64,000 nt of DNA, taken from positions 124,001 to 188,000 of the forward strand of contig NZ_QUNO01000018.1 of assembly GCF_003387475.1 (NCBI RefSeq). Reading direction: 5' to 3'. Shown in pieces: positions 62,682 through 64,000 of this stretch (the stretch's first letter is position 1; each line of letters opens with the position of its first letter). A program made the position numbers and the translations under genes. The stretch is from Kutzneria buriramensis. GTDB taxonomy: Bacteria > Actinomycetota > Actinomycetes > Mycobacteriales > Pseudonocardiaceae. The notes under the pieces are model-generated. The model made no database searches, was not told the DNA's origin, and saw only the letters and a program-made list of their open reading frames with translations.

Positions 62682-63886
62682 GACCAGAGCTCCAGCGACC
62701 GCGAGCCGACCAAGCCGCCGATACGGCCGAGTGCCTCGTCGACGGGCATCGGATCCAGCCGCCGGCCGTCCCGCAGCCGCAGCGCCAGCTCCTCGTTGGC
62801 GACCTCCTTGGCGCCGATCACGGCCTGGTACGGGGCCAAGCGTGACTCCCGGATCCGAGCGCCGAGCGAACCCCGTTCCACGCCGACGACTTCCGCCCGC
62901 AGCCCGAGATCCAAACAGCGCTGCGCCGCCGAACGGGCCGCCGCCCACTCGTCCTCCGACACGGGCAGGATCACCACCTGCACCGGCGCGAACCACACCG
63001 GGAACGCGCCGCCGTGCACCTCGATCAGGTGCGCCACAACGCGTTCCATGCTGCCGATCAGGCTGCGGTGCAGCATCACGGGCCGGTGCCGCGCCGAATC
63101 CGCCCCGATGTAGCTGAGGTCGAACTGCGACGGCTGGTGGAAGTCGACCTGCACGGTGGAAAGGGTGGACTCCCGCTCCGAGCTGTCGGCGACCTGGACG
63201 TCGATCTTCGGCCCGTAGAAGGCGGCCTCGCCGGGCACCTCCTCGTGGTCGACGCCGGACAGCACCTCCCGCAGCAACGCCTCGGATCGTTGCCACGCCT
63301 CGGGATTGTCGACGTACTTGCCGCCGTCGCCCCGCAGCGACAGCCGATACCGCACGCGCTCGATGCCGAGATCCCGGTGCGCCCGCTGGATCAGCGCCAG
63401 CGCGGCGTGCGCCTCGGCGGCCACCTGGTCGGGGGTGCAGAACACGTGCGCGTCGTTGAGCTGGATGGACCGCACCCGCGACAGTCCGCCCAGGACGCCG
63501 GAGAGCTCGGCCCGGTACATGCCGCCGATTTCGGCCATGCGCAAGGGAAGTTCCCGGTAGCTGTGCGCCCGTGACCGGTAGATCAGCGCGTGGTGCGGGC
63601 AGAGGCTGGGGCGCAGCACCATCTGCTCGCCGCCGACGTCCATCGGCGGGAACATGTCGTGGTTGTAGTGCGACCAGTGCCCGGACTGCTCGTACAGCGC
63701 GCGTTTGCCCATGACGGGCGAGTACACGTGCCGGTAGCCGGCGCGGCGTTCCAGGTCGCGGACGTACTCCTCCAGCACGTGCCGGATGGTCGCGCCGTCG
63801 GGCAGCCAGTACGGCAGGCCGGCGCCCATCAGCGGGTCGGTGTCGAACAGCTCGAGCTCACGGCCGAGTTTGCGGTGGTCCTGCAT
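62678..63886 (-). CDS. Short threonyl-tRNA synthetase lacking TGS and editing domains
   Basis: ATG at 63886 follows GAGGAG and gives 402 aa. A typical ThrRS is about 650 aa. The protein begins directly at the class II core: motif 1 region LPDGATIRHVLEEYVRDLERRAGY, motif 2 MYRAELSGVLGGLSRVRSIQLND, and motif 3 with HRSLIGSMERVVAHL. The three zinc ligands of ThrRS are conserved as Cys96, His147 and His272. The anticodon-binding domain follows (FAPVQVVILPVSEDEW; LGLRAEVVGVERGSLGARIRE). The N-terminal TGS and editing domains are absent, so it cannot clear Ser-tRNA(Thr) itself. Short second copies exist in actinomycetes, some linked to resistance to ThrRS inhibitors such as borrelidin. Confidence 0.93.
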   Translation of the reverse strand: MQDHRKLGRELELFDTDPLMGAGLPYWLPDGATIRHVLEEYVRDLERRAGYRHVYSPVMGKRALYEQSGHWSHYNHDMFPPMDVGGEQMVLRPSLCPHHALIYRSRAHSYRELPLRMAEIGGMYRAELSGVLGGLSRVRSIQLNDAHVFCTPDQVAAEAHAALALIQRAHRDLGIERVRYRLSLRGDGGKYVDNPEAWQRSEALLREVLSGVDHEEVPGEAAFYGPKIDVQVADSSERESTLSTVQVDFHQPSQFDLSYIGADSARHRPVMLHRSLIGSMERVVAHLIEVHGGAFPVWFAPVQVVILPVSEDEWAAARSAAQRCLDLGLRAEVVGVERGSLGARIRESRLAPYQAVIGAKEVANEELALRLRDGRRLDPMPVDEALGRIGGLVGSRSLELWS

Positions 63887-63926
63887 GGTGGTCTCCTCGT
63901 CATCAGGGAGGCGAGTGACCACAAAG

Positions 63927-63960
63927 CAAGAGCCCCGGGGCACTCGCCCCGGGGCTCTTG
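63927..63960 (-). promoter_or_regulatory. 15-bp hairpin in the ThrRS leader (attenuator candidate)
   Basis: CAAGAGCCCCGGGGC (63927-63941) and its exact complement (63946-63960) form a 15-bp stem with a 4-nt loop. On the minus strand it is followed by CTTTGTGG and ends 40 nt before the ThrRS ATG. This could be a terminator of an upstream gene beyond the window, or an attenuator for the synthetase. The T-box signature TGGNACCGCG is not visible in the 114 bases available upstream. Confidence 0.7.
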
Positions 63961-64000
63961 CGGCAAAGGATCAGCGCGGCGCCGGGACTGTGTCCGGCGT

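Noticed and set aside
63887-64000. T-box riboswitch upstream of ThrRS
   Set aside because: The antiterminator signature TGGNACCGCG is not present in the available leader. Only a simple hairpin can be shown.

Overview
The window is very GC-rich DNA from an actinobacterium. GTG and TTG starts are common, many genes overlap at GTGA or ATGA, and it carries an Rpf cell-wall enzyme, an AfsR/SARP regulator, an ECF41 sigma factor and a DosS/DosR-like pair. The style fits the order Pseudonocardiales, but I cannot name a species. No rRNA, tRNA, CRISPR array, prophage or complete insertion sequence is visible.

Layout. 1-3782: an oligopeptide ABC transporter operon (truncated DppC-type permease, DppB-type permease, fused DppD-DppF ATPase) ending in a membrane-anchored pentapeptide-repeat protein. 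A 77-bp tandem repeat encoding two overlapping 26-codon micro-ORFs sits inside it. 3779-11405: a DUF6461 protein, a CocE-type hydrolase, two small proteins, a group 2 sigma factor, a lipoprotein binding protein and a small ORF. 11487-16380: a DosR-like stress block with a patatin, a PNPOx-fold protein, a GAF-GAF histidine kinase, a NarL-type regulator and an Acg-type nitroreductase. Two of its promoters share a motif. 16430-26145: an MFS exporter, a TetR regulator with a 23-bp palindromic operator, a flavin monooxygenase, a methyltransferase, a GH18 chitinase under a likely DasR site, a threonine dehydratase-like enzyme, a thioredoxin-reductase-like enzyme, a double Lrp regulator, a frameshifted inositol-phosphatase-like gene and a lipase-like hydrolase.

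26261-36161: an ECF41 sigma factor coupled to its carboxymuconolactone-decarboxylase partner with a matching promoter, an ABC-2 exporter with a LolA/RseB-like protein, rpf behind a structured leader, an RraA-like protein, an FMN reductase/MarR divergon, YidD, a STAS protein, a truncated TDT transporter and a CoA transferase. 36314-45129: an unusual locus with two STAND (NB-ARC/TPR) regulators, one carrying a SARP head. They flank a three-gene operon: a nucleotide-sugar dehydrogenase with a changed active-site motif, a glycosyl/glycerophosphotransferase-like protein and a 135-aa protein of unknown function.

45664-50299: a flavodoxin-fold reductase with a GlxA-type regulator, a DUF1963-like protein, an aminoglycoside-phosphotransferase-like kinase, a P450 and an Lrp regulator. 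50304-59128: a double-MerR regulator divergent from a short UvrA-like ATPase, an ATGA-coupled 101-aa protein and a 1826-aa DUF4011/SF1 helicase/Vsr-like protein, a candidate DNA-transaction or defence module. 59404-63960: a flavin monooxygenase, a transposase remnant, a GntR/YeiH divergon and a short ThrRS without TGS or editing domains behind a 15-bp hairpin.

A theme across the window: of 14 convergent gene pairs, eight overlap, one abuts with a 1-bp gap, and the other five each hold a strong inverted repeat.
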